Positions 1 to 7,407 of a stretch of 12,711 bases of DNA are shown one piece after another; position 1 is the stretch's first letter; the number at the start of each line of letters is the position of its first letter. This stretch comes from Verrucomicrobiota bacterium (GTDB lineage: Bacteria; Verrucomicrobiota; Verrucomicrobiia; Opitutales; Opitutaceae): contig JAEZSJ010000396.1 of assembly GCA_023443985.1 (NCBI GenBank), positions 1 to 12,711 on the forward strand, written 5' to 3'. The translations under genes and the position numbers were made by a program. The notes below the pieces were generated by a model. That model was given only the letters and a program-made list of their open reading frames with translations. It searched no databases and was not told where the DNA came from.

Positions 1-192
1 CAGCAGGATCTTCACCGGGAAGGCCTCGACAGCCGGAGGGGGCGCCGGTGGCTCCGGCGGGGGCGTCACTGGCGGAGCCGGCGGAGCGCCGGTCCCGGCC
101 GGGGCTGCATCGTCGCCGCCGCATCCGCTCGCCAAACACAATACCAGCGCGCAAAGCACGCTCCCCAGCCGCCGTCCGATCAGGTGTCCCAT
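1..192 (-). CDS. Putative lipoprotein, N-terminal part only (runs off left edge)
   Basis: Reading the minus strand from ATG at 192 gives 64 uninterrupted codons that end exactly at the window edge. The product begins MGHLIGRRLGSV: two arginines, then a hydrophobic stretch of about 12 residues, then A-S-G-C with the candidate lipidated cysteine at residue 24. This is a class II (lipoprotein) signal peptide, although Ala instead of Leu at -3 makes the lipobox slightly weak. After Gly-Gly-Asp-Asp comes a Pro/Ala-rich linker (about residues 29-54), a typical flexible tether, and then the start of an ordered region (VEAFPVKILL). An in-frame ATG at 201 would add three residues. No strong Shine-Dalgarno site precedes either start. 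It lies downstream of the DUF1846 gene on the same strand with about 170 bp between them. The folded domain lies outside the window, so I assign no function; periplasmic adaptor or binding lipoproteins are possibilities only. Confidence 0.7.
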   Translation of the reverse strand, partial: MGHLIGRRLGSVLCALVLCLASGCGGDDAAPAGTGAPPAPPVTPPPEPPAPPPAVEAFPVKILL

Positions 193-371
193 CCCAGACA
201 TCTATCATGGAACAACGGTCTGGAGGGCAGGAACAGGATGGACGGTCGGGATCGCGAGCGAAGGCGGACAGGCGGCCCGCCACCGGGCGGCCCGGTGCGC
301 GTCAATTGCTCGCGGACACGGCAGCGGTCGGCCGTATCCGCGATTCCCTATTTGCCGGGCGGGCGGCGGGC

Positions 372-1889
372 TCAGGCCAGGTACAGCAGCTTGCTCGCGA
401 ACTCCGGGTCGCTCGTGAGCTGCACGCCGAGCTTGCGCAGGCCGGCCGCGTCGCCCGGGCTCGGGATGTGCGTGAGATGCACATCGCAGCCGTTGAGCTC
501 CTTGAGCTGGTCGATCGCCATCGCGGCCGCGTGGTTCATCGTGGCGCTGATGCTCAGCGCGATGAGGGTCTCCTCGAGGTCGAGGCTCATGACCTTGCCC
601 TTGAGGACGTCCTTTTTGAAATGTGTCAGGGAGGTCGTTACGATGGGCGGCAGCAGATGGATGTTGTCCGGGATCTCCGCCAGCAGCTTCACGGCGTTGA
701 GCACGAGGCTCGCGGCGGCGTGCATGTGGGGAGAGTTCTTGCCGGTCACGATGCGGCCGTCCTTGAGCTCGATCGCGGCGGCGCAGCAGATGCCGTCGCG
801 GCCCTTGCCGGCCTCCCGCCCGAGGCGCGCGGCCTCGTGGGCGGCGGCGACGACCTTGCGGTCCTTGGTCGAGAGCCCGTGGGCATTGAGCAGCAGCTCG
901 ACCCGTTGCACCGTCTCCTTGTCGACCAGGCCCATCGCGTATTCGCACGCGTAGTTGTAGTAGCGGCGGATGATCTCCTGCCGACCCGCCTCACGGCAGG
1001 CCTCGTCGTCTACGATGCCGAAGCCGGCGCGGTTCACGCCCATGTCCGTGGGCGACTTGTAGAACGACGACTCGCCGGTGATGCGCTCGATGATGCGCCG
1101 CAGCAACGGGAACGCCTCGAGGTCGCGGTTGTAGTTCACCGCCGGCTGGCCGTACGCCTCGAGGTGGAAATGGTCGATGAGGTTGACGTCCTTGAGCTCG
1201 GCCGTGGCCGCCTCGTAGGCGACGTTCACCTCGTGCTTGAGCGGGAGGTTCCAGATCGGGAAGGTCTCGAACTTCGCGTAGTGCGCCTTCACGCCGCGCT
1301 TGTGCTCATGGTAGAGCTGGCTGAGGCAGGTCGCCAGCTTGCCGCTGCCCGGCCCGGGCCCGGTGATGACGACGATCGGCCGCTCGGTCTCGATGCAGGG
1401 GTTGGCCCCGTAGCCGGCCTCGCTCACAATGGTGTCGACATCCGCCGGATACCCCCGCGTCGCGCGGTGCGTGTAGACGCGCACGCCGCGCCGCTCGAGC
1501 CGGTTCTTGAAGGCGACCGCCGCCGGTTGCTCGTCGAACCGCGTGATCACGACCGCCCGTACGACCACGTTCCACTCCCGCAGGTCGTCGATGGTCTTGA
1601 GGGTGTCGGTGTCGTACGTGATGCCGAAGTCCGCGCGCATCTTCTTCTTCTCGATGTCGCCGGCGTAGATGCAGATCACCACCTCGGCCTGGTCGCGCAG
1701 CTTCTGCAGCAGCTGCATCTTCACATTGGGGTGGAAGCCCGGCAGCACGCGCGAGGCGTGGTAGTCGAACAGCAGTTTGCCGCCGAACTCGAGGTAGAGC
1801 TTGCTGTTGAAACCTTTGACGCGCTCGAGGATCGCGGCGCTCTGTTGTTCCAGATAACGTTCGTTGTCGAAGCCGGTGCGGGGAGCCAT
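372..1889 (-). CDS. DUF1846 / UPF0371 family protein
   Basis: The product is 505 residues, close to the roughly 495-500 of the family. It matches the DUF1846 (UPF0371) pattern along its whole length from memory of streptococcal members: F-D-N-E-R-Y-L-E-Q at the N terminus, LYLEFGGKLLFDYHASRVLPG (residues 31-51), the P-loop-like GPGPGSGKLATC (177-188), AKFETFPIWNLPL (205-217), VNVAYEAATAELKDVN (221-236), the SPTDMGVN block (279-286) and QEIIRRYY (304-311). The Gly-rich loop is not a perfect Walker A motif, because the position that should be Gly is Pro. The family is cytoplasmic with solved structures, but I know of no firm biochemical role; nucleotide binding is only suggested. Start: ATG at 1889 begins the conserved N terminus directly, and the longer open frame upstream has no family similarity. 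No strong Shine-Dalgarno is visible. The gene lies 88 bp downstream of the small secreted-protein gene on the same strand. Confidence 0.95.
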   Translation of the reverse strand: MAPRTGFDNERYLEQQSAAILERVKGFNSKLYLEFGGKLLFDYHASRVLPGFHPNVKMQLLQKLRDQAEVVICIYAGDIEKKKMRADFGITYDTDTLKTIDDLREWNVVVRAVVITRFDEQPAAVAFKNRLERRGVRVYTHRATRGYPADVDTIVSEAGYGANPCIETERPIVVITGPGPGSGKLATCLSQLYHEHKRGVKAHYAKFETFPIWNLPLKHEVNVAYEAATAELKDVNLIDHFHLEAYGQPAVNYNRDLEAFPLLRRIIERITGESSFYKSPTDMGVNRAGFGIVDDEACREAGRQEIIRRYYNYACEYAMGLVDKETVQRVELLLNAHGLSTKDRKVVAAAHEAARLGREAGKGRDGICCAAAIELKDGRIVTGKNSPHMHAAASLVLNAVKLLAEIPDNIHLLPPIVTTSLTHFKKDVLKGKVMSLDLEETLIALSISATMNHAAAMAIDQLKELNGCDVHLTHIPSPGDAAGLRKLGVQLTSDPEFASKLLYLA

Positions 1890-1977
1890 GGGAATGCGTC
1901 GGATTCGCTCATGTCGGCCCTGCCCCGGCAACGACGAAACGAGGTCGTGCACCACCGCGCCGCGCTGGCAGAGTCGT

Positions 1978-2253
1978 TCAGCGCCGTACGCGGGCGCCGC
2001 CGAGGCCCGCGAGCACCAACAGGCAGAAGCCCCAGCCGAACGCCCCGCCGCCGCCACCAGCGCCTTTGCTGTCCGATGGGGAGTTCGCCGGCGGTGATGT
2101 CGGCTCGGATAACCCGTCCCCTGCCCCGCCGTGTGCCCTTGCCCCCGGTTTCTCGGTCCCCGGCTGGCGCGGGATCGTGCAAACACCCGCCAATCCCGCG
2201 GCCACGAACAATAACACAGCCCATCCACCACGGCCCATCGTTTGCATGCGCAT
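1978..2253 (-). CDS. Small secreted protein with CTERM-like sorting tail
   Basis: This is a 91-residue reading frame with a clear three-part plan. Residues 1-25 form a signal-peptide-like N terminus (Met/Arg-rich start, then WAVLLFVAAGLAGV). Residues 26-65 are a Pro/Gly/Ser-rich linker with no predicted fold. The C terminus has a run of Gly (66-70), a short hydrophobic helix (FGWGFCLLVLAGL) and a basic end, ARVRR. This resembles GlyGly-CTERM or PEP-CTERM-type sorting signals, in which a dedicated protease removes the tail; no such sortase lies in the window. Start choice is uncertain among ATGs at 2253, 2247 and 2238; AGGG sits just upstream of the first two. Support is architecture only, since I recognise no family. 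The overlapping antisense frame looks like a codon-bias shadow. The gene lies between the flavoprotein gene and the DUF1846 gene, in the same direction as both. Confidence 0.6.
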   Translation of the reverse strand: MRMQTMGRGGWAVLLFVAAGLAGVCTIPRQPGTEKPGARAHGGAGDGLSEPTSPPANSPSDSKGAGGGGGAFGWGFCLLVLAGLGGARVRR

Positions 2254-2405
2254 GCACCCTGCCGGACCCGCGCGATCCCGCCACGGGTCTTGGATGAACG
2301 GGTGAACCGGCGCGCGCCGGCTACTCCGCCGAACCGGGGAACGGGCGGGGTGCTGGGGCCACTCCCCGAGCGGGCCCTTTGTCCGTGGTTGGAGTATCCT
2401 TACAT

Positions 2406-2430
2406 TCCGCCCGTCGCGGGGACGGGCGGA
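2406..2430 (-). terminator. Perfect 10-bp hairpin, candidate terminator after the flavoprotein gene
   Basis: Arms at 2406-2415 (TCCGCCCGTC) and 2421-2430 (GACGGGCGGA) are exact reverse complements around a 5-nt loop. On the minus strand this lies 15 bp after the stop codon of the flavoprotein gene and well before the next gene. There is no following T-tract, so it may act as a Rho-assisted or 3'-end-protecting hairpin instead of a classic intrinsic terminator. Confidence 0.4.
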
Positions 2431-2445
2431 CGGCCGACCGCCCTG

Positions 2446-3027
2446 CTAGGCCGCCAGTTTCCGGGCCAGCCACGCGAGGTTGTCGGCGAACCGGTCGATG
2501 GTCGCGAGCGCCTCGGCGTCGTCGTTGACCGCGCCCGGGTCGCGCGCCAACGCGACGTTCCAATACGTCGAGCCGGGCACGATCAGGTCGTTGATCGTGT
2601 ACCAGAGCAGCAGCTGGGCGTACGTGAAGTTGTGGCCGGCCCGGCGCGCCACTGCGATCGGCCCGCCGATCTTGCGCGAGAACAGCTGTCCGTTCGAACG
2701 GGACACGTATCCGGCGCGGTCGAGCAGCGCCATCATCTCGGGGGTTGCCGAGCCGAAGTACACCGGCGACCCCACCACGATGATGTCGGCGCGCACCATC
2801 TTCTCGAAAATCGGGCCGAAATCGTCGCCCGCCTGGCCGGGGCAGCTCTCGTCCTTCGACTCCCGGCAGCCGCCGCACGCTGCGCAGCCGTGGATCGTCT
2901 TGCCGGAGAGCAACTCGAGTTCGCCGGGCACGCCGTGGCTCGCGAGCCGATCGAGGCAACGCCGCAGCAGCGTTTCGGTGTTTCCGTGGCGGCGGGGACT
3001 GCCGCAGATGGCGAGGGCGGTGGGCAT
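2446..3027 (-). CDS. Flavodoxin-fold NAD(P)H:FMN oxidoreductase, iron-sulfur flavoprotein (Isf)-like
   Basis: The product is 193 residues. The N terminus is a flavodoxin-like phosphate-binding loop, AICGSPRRHGNT (residues 6-17), which binds the FMN phosphate. It continues with ADIIVVGSPVYFGSATPEMMALLDR (80-104), the second FMN-contacting segment, and a conserved PGSTYWN (151-157). Between them, residues 48-62 hold C-x2-C-x2-C-x7-C, the compact cysteine motif of iron-sulfur flavoproteins that can ligate a 4Fe-4S cluster. The enzyme would be cytoplasmic and would pass electrons from NAD(P)H or a ferredoxin to an unknown acceptor. Start: ATG at 3027 sits immediately before the first beta strand, with AGGGGG directly upstream though very close. 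An in-frame ATG at 3114 would add 29 residues unlike the family and lies inside the 3106-3122 palindrome. That palindrome, in the gap shared with thiE, is the likely operator. Cluster binding is inferred from spacing only. Confidence 0.9.
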   Translation of the reverse strand: MPTALAICGSPRRHGNTETLLRRCLDRLASHGVPGELELLSGKTIHGCAACGGCRESKDESCPGQAGDDFGPIFEKMVRADIIVVGSPVYFGSATPEMMALLDRAGYVSRSNGQLFSRKIGGPIAVARRAGHNFTYAQLLLWYTINDLIVPGSTYWNVALARDPGAVNDDAEALATIDRFADNLAWLARKLAA

Positions 3028-3105
3028 GCCCCCTGTTCTGGCGCAACCAGCACCGGCGGGAAGGCGAAAATCCGGCGCCTGCCTCCCTTCCCCGCCGTGG
3101 GCGAA

Positions 3106-3122
3106 GTAACACATTGTGTTAC
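3106..3122. promoter_or_regulatory. Perfect inverted repeat, candidate operator
   Basis: GTAACACA-T-TGTGTTAC is an exact 8-bp inverted repeat with a 1-bp spacer. It stands out as AT-rich in a very GC-rich divergent intergenic gap, about 80 bp from the flavoprotein start and about 140 bp from the thiE start. Size and symmetry fit a dimeric winged-helix or TetR-type repressor site. HxlR- or MarR-type regulators often control flavin reductases, but no regulator gene is in the window, so the family is a guess. Confidence 0.5.
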
Positions 3123-3260
3123 AAACGCCCGGAATATGAATACGGCTTGCGCTCCTCTTCCGTGCCAGCGGGGTGGGCCGCGCCGGCGCCGCTTCGGCAT
3201 CCCGGGGCGCAGCGCCGCTCGGGGCTCGCCCCGCCCGCCTCGCCGGGTACGATCGCCGCG

Positions 3261-3902
3261 ATGTCCGCACCGTTCGACCTTTCGCTGTATCTCGTCACCG
3301 ATCCGGAGATGACCGCCCGCCGTGGCCTGCTCGACACCGTGCGCGAGGCGGTGGCCGGCGGGGTGACCATCGTCCAGCTCCGCGACAAGACGAGCCCGGC
3401 GCGGACGATGGCCGAGGCCGGGCGGGCTCTGCTCGCGCTGCTTCGTCCGCTCGGCGTGCCGCTGGTCGTGAACGACCGGATCGATGTCGCGCATGCGATC
3501 GGCGCCGCTGGCGTACACGTCGGTCAGGGCGACCTGCCTCCCGCCGCCGCGCGCGCGATCCTCGGCCCGCAGGCGATCATCGGACTATCCATCACCGACC
3601 AAGCGGAGCTCCCGACGGTGGACGGGGCCGTCGACTACGTCGGGCTCGGCCCGCTCTTCCCAACCGGCACGAAGACCGATGCCGCGCCCGCGCTCGGCGA
3701 GACGGCATTTCGCACGATCCGCGGGCGCCTGGCGCAGCCCGTGGTGGCAATCGGTGGCATCACTCTGGCCAACGTGCCGCGCACGCTTGCCGCGGGTGCC
3801 GACGGTGTCGCCGTCGTCTCGGCGATCTGCGCGGCGCCCGACCCGCGCGCGGCGGCGCAGGCGTTGCGCACCGCGATCGCCTCGGCCCGCCTGCGGTGCT
3901 GA
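3261..3902 (+). CDS. thiE: Thiamine-phosphate synthase
   Basis: ThiE joins the pyrimidine HMP-PP and the thiazole phosphate to give thiamine monophosphate, releasing pyrophosphate, in the cytoplasm. The 213-residue product has the full set of motifs in order on a TIM barrel: LYLVTDP (9-15), VQLRDK (38-43, pyrimidine and diphosphate site), VNDR (70-73), GVHVGQGD (84-91), IGLSITD (107-113), VGLGPLFPTGTK (127-138, thiazole phosphate site), IGGI (164-167) and GVAVVSAI (182-189). Length is normal. Start: ATG at 3261 lies a few residues before the first strand; the upstream open frame is GC-rich noise beginning with TTG in the operator. The Shine-Dalgarno is weak. I see no TPP riboswitch in the roughly 140 bp upstream, and no other thiamine gene is nearby. 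A TPR gene follows 49 bp downstream. Confidence 0.96.
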   Translation: MSAPFDLSLYLVTDPEMTARRGLLDTVREAVAGGVTIVQLRDKTSPARTMAEAGRALLALLRPLGVPLVVNDRIDVAHAIGAAGVHVGQGDLPPAAARAILGPQAIIGLSITDQAELPTVDGAVDYVGLGPLFPTGTKTDAAPALGETAFRTIRGRLAQPVVAIGGITLANVPRTLAAGADGVAVVSAICAAPDPRAAAQALRTAIASARLRC

Positions 3903-3951
3903 CGCGCTCCGGCGTTGCGCCCGTGCGCGTCCGCCTTCTCGATTCGTACCC

Positions 3952-4467
3952 ATGACCGAGCCCACTGCTCCGCTCCCCGACTGGAAGCCCGAACTCGATG
4001 CGATCGTCGGCGCCCGCCATGGTGGCGCCGCCGCGGCGCTGCTTCCCCGGCTGCGCGCTCTCGACTCTCGGTTTCCCAATACACCGGAGATCCTCCACCA
4101 GATCGGGTGGACCTGCGAGGTGCTCGGCCGGCAGCGCGACGCCGCGACCGCCTACGAGCGCGCGATCGCGCTCGGTCTTCCGCCGAACGAGCTCTCCGCG
4201 GCGTTTCTCGGGCTGGGTTCCTCCCTCCGCTGCCTGGGCGAATATGCGCGCGCGGAACAGGTGCTCTCGCAGGCGCGCCTCCAGTTTCCGGATCAACGGG
4301 AGTTCGAGGTGTTTCTCGCGATGACCCTCCACAACCTCGGCCGCCACGCCGAGGCGATGCAACTCCTGCTGACCACGCTGATCGAGACCGCCGACGACGT
4401 CGGCATCGCGGCGCATCAGCGCACGATTCGTTTCCACGCCGCCCAACTCGACCGCAAATGGGACTGA
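3952..4467 (+). CDS. Tetratricopeptide-repeat protein (TPR_5-like)
   Basis: The product is 171 residues, almost wholly alpha-helical, with helix pairs about 34 residues apart. Examples are EILHQIGWTCEVLGRQRDAATAYERAIALGL (residues 44-74), ELSAAFLGLGSSLRCLGEYARAEQVLSQARLQFP (77-110) and FEVFLAMTLHNLGRHAEAMQLLLTTLIE (about 115-142). The G-x-Y/H-x-x-A spacing and the whole layout fit the TPR_5 family (PF12688), a cytoplasmic protein-interaction scaffold of unknown partner. There is no signal peptide or membrane segment. It starts 49 bp after thiE on the same strand and may be co-transcribed, but nothing links it to thiamine. The start ATG at 3952 has no clear Shine-Dalgarno. The 3' end converges on the metalloprotease-like gene with a 16-bp gap. 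Confidence 0.88.
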   Translation: MTEPTAPLPDWKPELDAIVGARHGGAAAALLPRLRALDSRFPNTPEILHQIGWTCEVLGRQRDAATAYERAIALGLPPNELSAAFLGLGSSLRCLGEYARAEQVLSQARLQFPDQREFEVFLAMTLHNLGRHAEAMQLLLTTLIETADDVGIAAHQRTIRFHAAQLDRKWD

Positions 4468-4483
4468 CCTCGGGTGACTCCGG

Positions 4484-5245
4484 TCACGCCGCGGTGAGGA
4501 AGGTCGGCTCCGCAGGCGGCTGGTTGGCCGCCACGTAGGCCGCGGCGACGAACGACGCGAACCCGCGATCGGGCGCAGCGTTCGCCGACTCCCGGCTGGC
4601 GGGCTCGATCTCTTCGGCTGGCGACATCGTTTGCGCGCCGTCCTCCGCCTCGCCACCCTGCTCCGCTTGTTGCTGCTCCCGCAGTTCCACCTGCGCCGCC
4701 GCCATCGCCTGCGCGGCCGCGGCCGCCACCGCCCGGTCCTGGGCGGAGGGGTCGGCGGGGGCCAACGCGGCGGCACGTACGGTCGCCATCTTCGCGATCG
4801 TCGCCGCCGGATCTCTCTCGGCCGCGGTGTCGATCGAGACCTCGCCACCCACCGCGTACTGCCTGCCGTCGGGGCCGGTGGTGTAGCTGTAGCTCGCGGC
4901 CCCGCGCACATACCGGCCACCCACCGCGACGTGCGCGGCTTCGTGCGCCCGCACGGCTGTGTCGGTGGCCTTGAGTTCAGCGACGACTGCGGCGGTGCGG
5001 GCGTCCTGGTCCGCCGCGTCGGTGATCGAGACTACGGGTTTCTCCGCTTCGGTGGTCTTGGCCGCGGCGCCGGCGTCGTCCACCATCTGCGATAGACGAG
5101 GCTGACCGCGGTCCGATCGCGCGCGGCCGGCGGAGTTGCCCGTCGCGTCCTCGGGAAGTTTGCCGACGGGCGTGGACGGCCCAGCGGCCGAGCCGAAACT
5201 GGCTCGGTCGACCGGAAACGCGAGGCGCTCACCGACTCGAAGCAT
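4484..5245 (-). CDS. SprA-related putative metalloprotease (CJM1_0395-like)
   Basis: The product is 253 residues. The core (about 85-190) carries the signature of the SprA-related family (PF12118): VVAELKATDTAVRAHEAAH, then GGRYVRGAASYSYTTGPDG, YAVGGEVSID, DPAATIAKM and VRAAALAPADPSAQDRAVAA. HEAAH (101-105) is a zinc-protease-like HExxH; Glu135 in GGEVSID could be a further ligand. Family activity is unproven as far as I know. The N-terminal 65 and C-terminal 60 residues are low-complexity and Ala/Glu/Gln-rich. No signal peptide or membrane helix is seen. Start: ATG at 5245. An in-frame TTG at 5308, 6 bp after the preceding gene's stop codon, would add 21 residues and cannot be excluded. It is the last gene of a three-gene minus-strand group after the GcvR-like gene, and it converges on the TPR gene. 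Confidence 0.87.
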   Translation of the reverse strand: MLRVGERLAFPVDRASFGSAAGPSTPVGKLPEDATGNSAGRARSDRGQPRLSQMVDDAGAAAKTTEAEKPVVSITDAADQDARTAAVVAELKATDTAVRAHEAAHVAVGGRYVRGAASYSYTTGPDGRQYAVGGEVSIDTAAERDPAATIAKMATVRAAALAPADPSAQDRAVAAAAAQAMAAAQVELREQQQAEQGGEAEDGAQTMSPAEEIEPASRESANAAPDRGFASFVAAAYVAANQPPAEPTFLTAA

Positions 5246-5314
5246 CGTCGGGAAGCTAGGCGAGGACCGGGCTGGCGGCAAATCCCGCGCGCGGCGGAAA
5301 CACTCCAACCCGGC

Positions 5315-5845
5315 TCAGTCGCGATCGCCGAAGCGCAGGTCCACCATGAGGTCGGCGGCGATCTTCTCCAGGTCCGCCCGCATCGCGGCCATGTCGGCAG
5401 AGGCGGGCACGAGCAACGAGGCCCGGGCTTGGAACAACGTGCCGCCGGCCATCGGCGCCTCCACGCACTCGGTGGTGAGCTCCTCGACATTCACCCGGTG
5501 TGCCGCGAGCACGCGAGTCACCAGATGGACGATACCGGGACGGTCCTGTCCCACGAGCTCCAGTCCCACGGCACGACCGGGCATCGCCGGAGCGATCGGC
5601 TCCGCCGGGTCGTTGGCCACGGCGACCGCCAATCCTTGGGCGCCCAGCGCCGAGAGCGCGGCGCGAACCGCACCCTCGCTGCCGGCGGGGATGGCGACCC
5701 GCGCGATGCCCGCGAATTGTCCGCCGAGCCGCGCCATCCGGCTTTCGAGCCAGTTTCCGTCGTGGGCGGCGACGAGTTGCGCCACCGTTTCCACCAGGCC
5801 GGGGCGATCCGCGCCGACGAGCGTCAGGACGAGCGAGGTATTCAT
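5315..5845 (-). CDS. Double-ACT-domain protein, GcvR-like
   Basis: The product is 176 residues, near the 190 of Escherichia coli GcvR, with two tandem ACT domains. The first (about 4-75) contains GADRPGLVETVAQLV and the second (about 93-170) contains GQDRPGIVHLVTRVL. The G-x-D-R-P-G loop is the amino-acid-binding corner of ACT domains, so a cytoplasmic amino-acid-sensing regulatory role, perhaps for glycine, is likely. GcvR proper works by binding GcvA; no GcvA or glycine-cleavage gene is present here, so a direct gcvR assignment would be too strong. Start: ATG at 5845 has AGGTG just upstream; the GTG two codons earlier would overlap that site. The gene lies 66 bp after the release-factor-like gene, across a strong hairpin, and the metalloprotease-like gene follows. 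Confidence 0.9.
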   Translation of the reverse strand: MNTSLVLTLVGADRPGLVETVAQLVAAHDGNWLESRMARLGGQFAGIARVAIPAGSEGAVRAALSALGAQGLAVAVANDPAEPIAPAMPGRAVGLELVGQDRPGIVHLVTRVLAAHRVNVEELTTECVEAPMAGGTLFQARASLLVPASADMAAMRADLEKIAADLMVDLRFGDRD

Positions 5846-5879
5846 CGGCACCTACGTAACGACAGACCGGGACGGGGCA

Positions 5880-5913
5880 AGCCGGCCGGAGTGTCGCGGC
5901 GCGCCGGCCGGCT
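5880..5913 (-). terminator. Perfect 10-bp hairpin at the end of the release-factor-like gene
   Basis: AGCCGGCCGG (5880-5889) and CCGGCCGGCT (5904-5913) are exact reverse complements with a 14-nt loop. On the minus strand the upstream arm overlaps the TAG stop codon of the release-factor-like gene, and the hairpin ends 35 bp before the GcvR-like start. It lacks a T-tract, so attenuation, Rho-assisted ending or RNA 3'-end stabilisation are all possible. Confidence 0.4.
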
Positions 5914-6364
5914 ACTCGCTCCACCCGCCGCGGCGGTCGGCCTTCCGCTTTGCGCGGTGCTTCTTTCCGGCAAGCATGCGTGCCTTCTGCGCGCGGGAGC
6001 GTTGGCGGTTTCGCCGCCGCTCGAGCTCCCGTTCATCGCGCGCAGCGGCCACGGCCGCGCGTTGCCGCTCCTCGAGACGCCCGGCCAGTTCCGTCCAGGC
6101 GAGCTCGCGATTGCGCGTCTGCGAACGCTCCCGCTGCATCCGCACCTCCACGCCGGAAGGGCGGTGGCGCAACTGCACGGTCGACGAGGTTTTGTTGACC
6201 TTCTGGCCGCCCGGACCGCTGCCGAGGATGAAGCGCTCGTCGCAATCCGCCACCCGCACGCCGAGTGCGACCAGCCGCGCGGCCAGCGTCGGGTCGGGCA
6301 GGAAGTCGAACTCGTTGGGCGCGTTCACGTTGTTCGTGAAACTAAAGTTTCCCTTCGCGGTCAA
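5912..6364 (-). CDS. Peptide chain release factor-like (GGQ) protein, ArfB/YaeJ type
   Basis: The product is 150 residues. The catalytic GGQ loop (ILGSGPGGQKVNKTSSTVQL, 46-65, Q54) is the peptidyl-tRNA hydrolysing motif of class I release factors. It is followed by the usual LRHRPSGVEVRMQRERSQTRNRELA segment and a very basic C-terminal tail (residues 117-146, Arg/Lys-rich) of the type that enters the mRNA channel in ArfB. No codon-recognition domain is present, so ribosome rescue, not normal termination, is the likely role. Start is uncertain. The listed TTG at 6364 follows a G-rich stretch (GGGGGGAA), and a GTG at 6328 is also in frame. The conserved domain begins near residue 18, so either start would give a working protein. 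The gene diverges from moxR with only 29 bp between start codons, so the two promoters must overlap each other or the coding regions. Confidence 0.9.
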   Translation of the reverse strand: MTAKGNFSFTNNVNAPNEFDFLPDPTLAARLVALGVRVADCDERFILGSGPGGQKVNKTSSTVQLRHRPSGVEVRMQRERSQTRNRELAWTELAGRLEERQRAAVAAARDERELERRRNRQRSRAQKARMLAGKKHRAKRKADRRGGWSE

Positions 6365-6393
6365 TTCCCCCCAATCTCCGCCACCCTAGACGC

Positions 6394-7403
<1,010 letters not shown>

Positions 7404-7407
<4 letters not shown>

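Noticed and set aside
202..371. Possible gene or terminator between the DUF1846 and lipoprotein genes
   Set aside because: Only weak GC-rich inverted repeats (for example CCGCC/GGCGG) and shadow frames are present, with no T-tract and no family signal.
48..2297. 749-codon open frame on the plus strand
   Set aside because: It is antisense to the well-supported DUF1846 gene and the small CTERM-like gene. Its translation is Arg/Ala/Val-rich with no motif, as expected for a codon-bias shadow in GC-rich DNA.
2307..2326. CCGGCGCGCGCCGG palindrome, followed by GCCGGCTACTC shared with 5907-5917
   Set aside because: Perfect CG palindromes and 11-bp matches are expected by chance at this base composition, and the second copy is coding sequence around a stop codon.
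3114..3260. N-terminal extension of ThiE from TTG at 3114
   Set aside because: The added 49 residues are unlike ThiE and begin inside the operator-like palindrome. ATG at 3261 fits the family start.
3123..3260. TPP riboswitch upstream of thiE
   Set aside because: The conserved CTGAGA and ACCTGA-type core elements were not found; the leader is only GC-rich sequence.
4474..4487. GTGAC-TCCG-GTCAC hairpin at the convergent TPR/metalloprotease ends
   Set aside because: It has only a 5-bp stem, no T-tract on either strand, and overlaps the metalloprotease stop codon. It is too weak to call a terminator.
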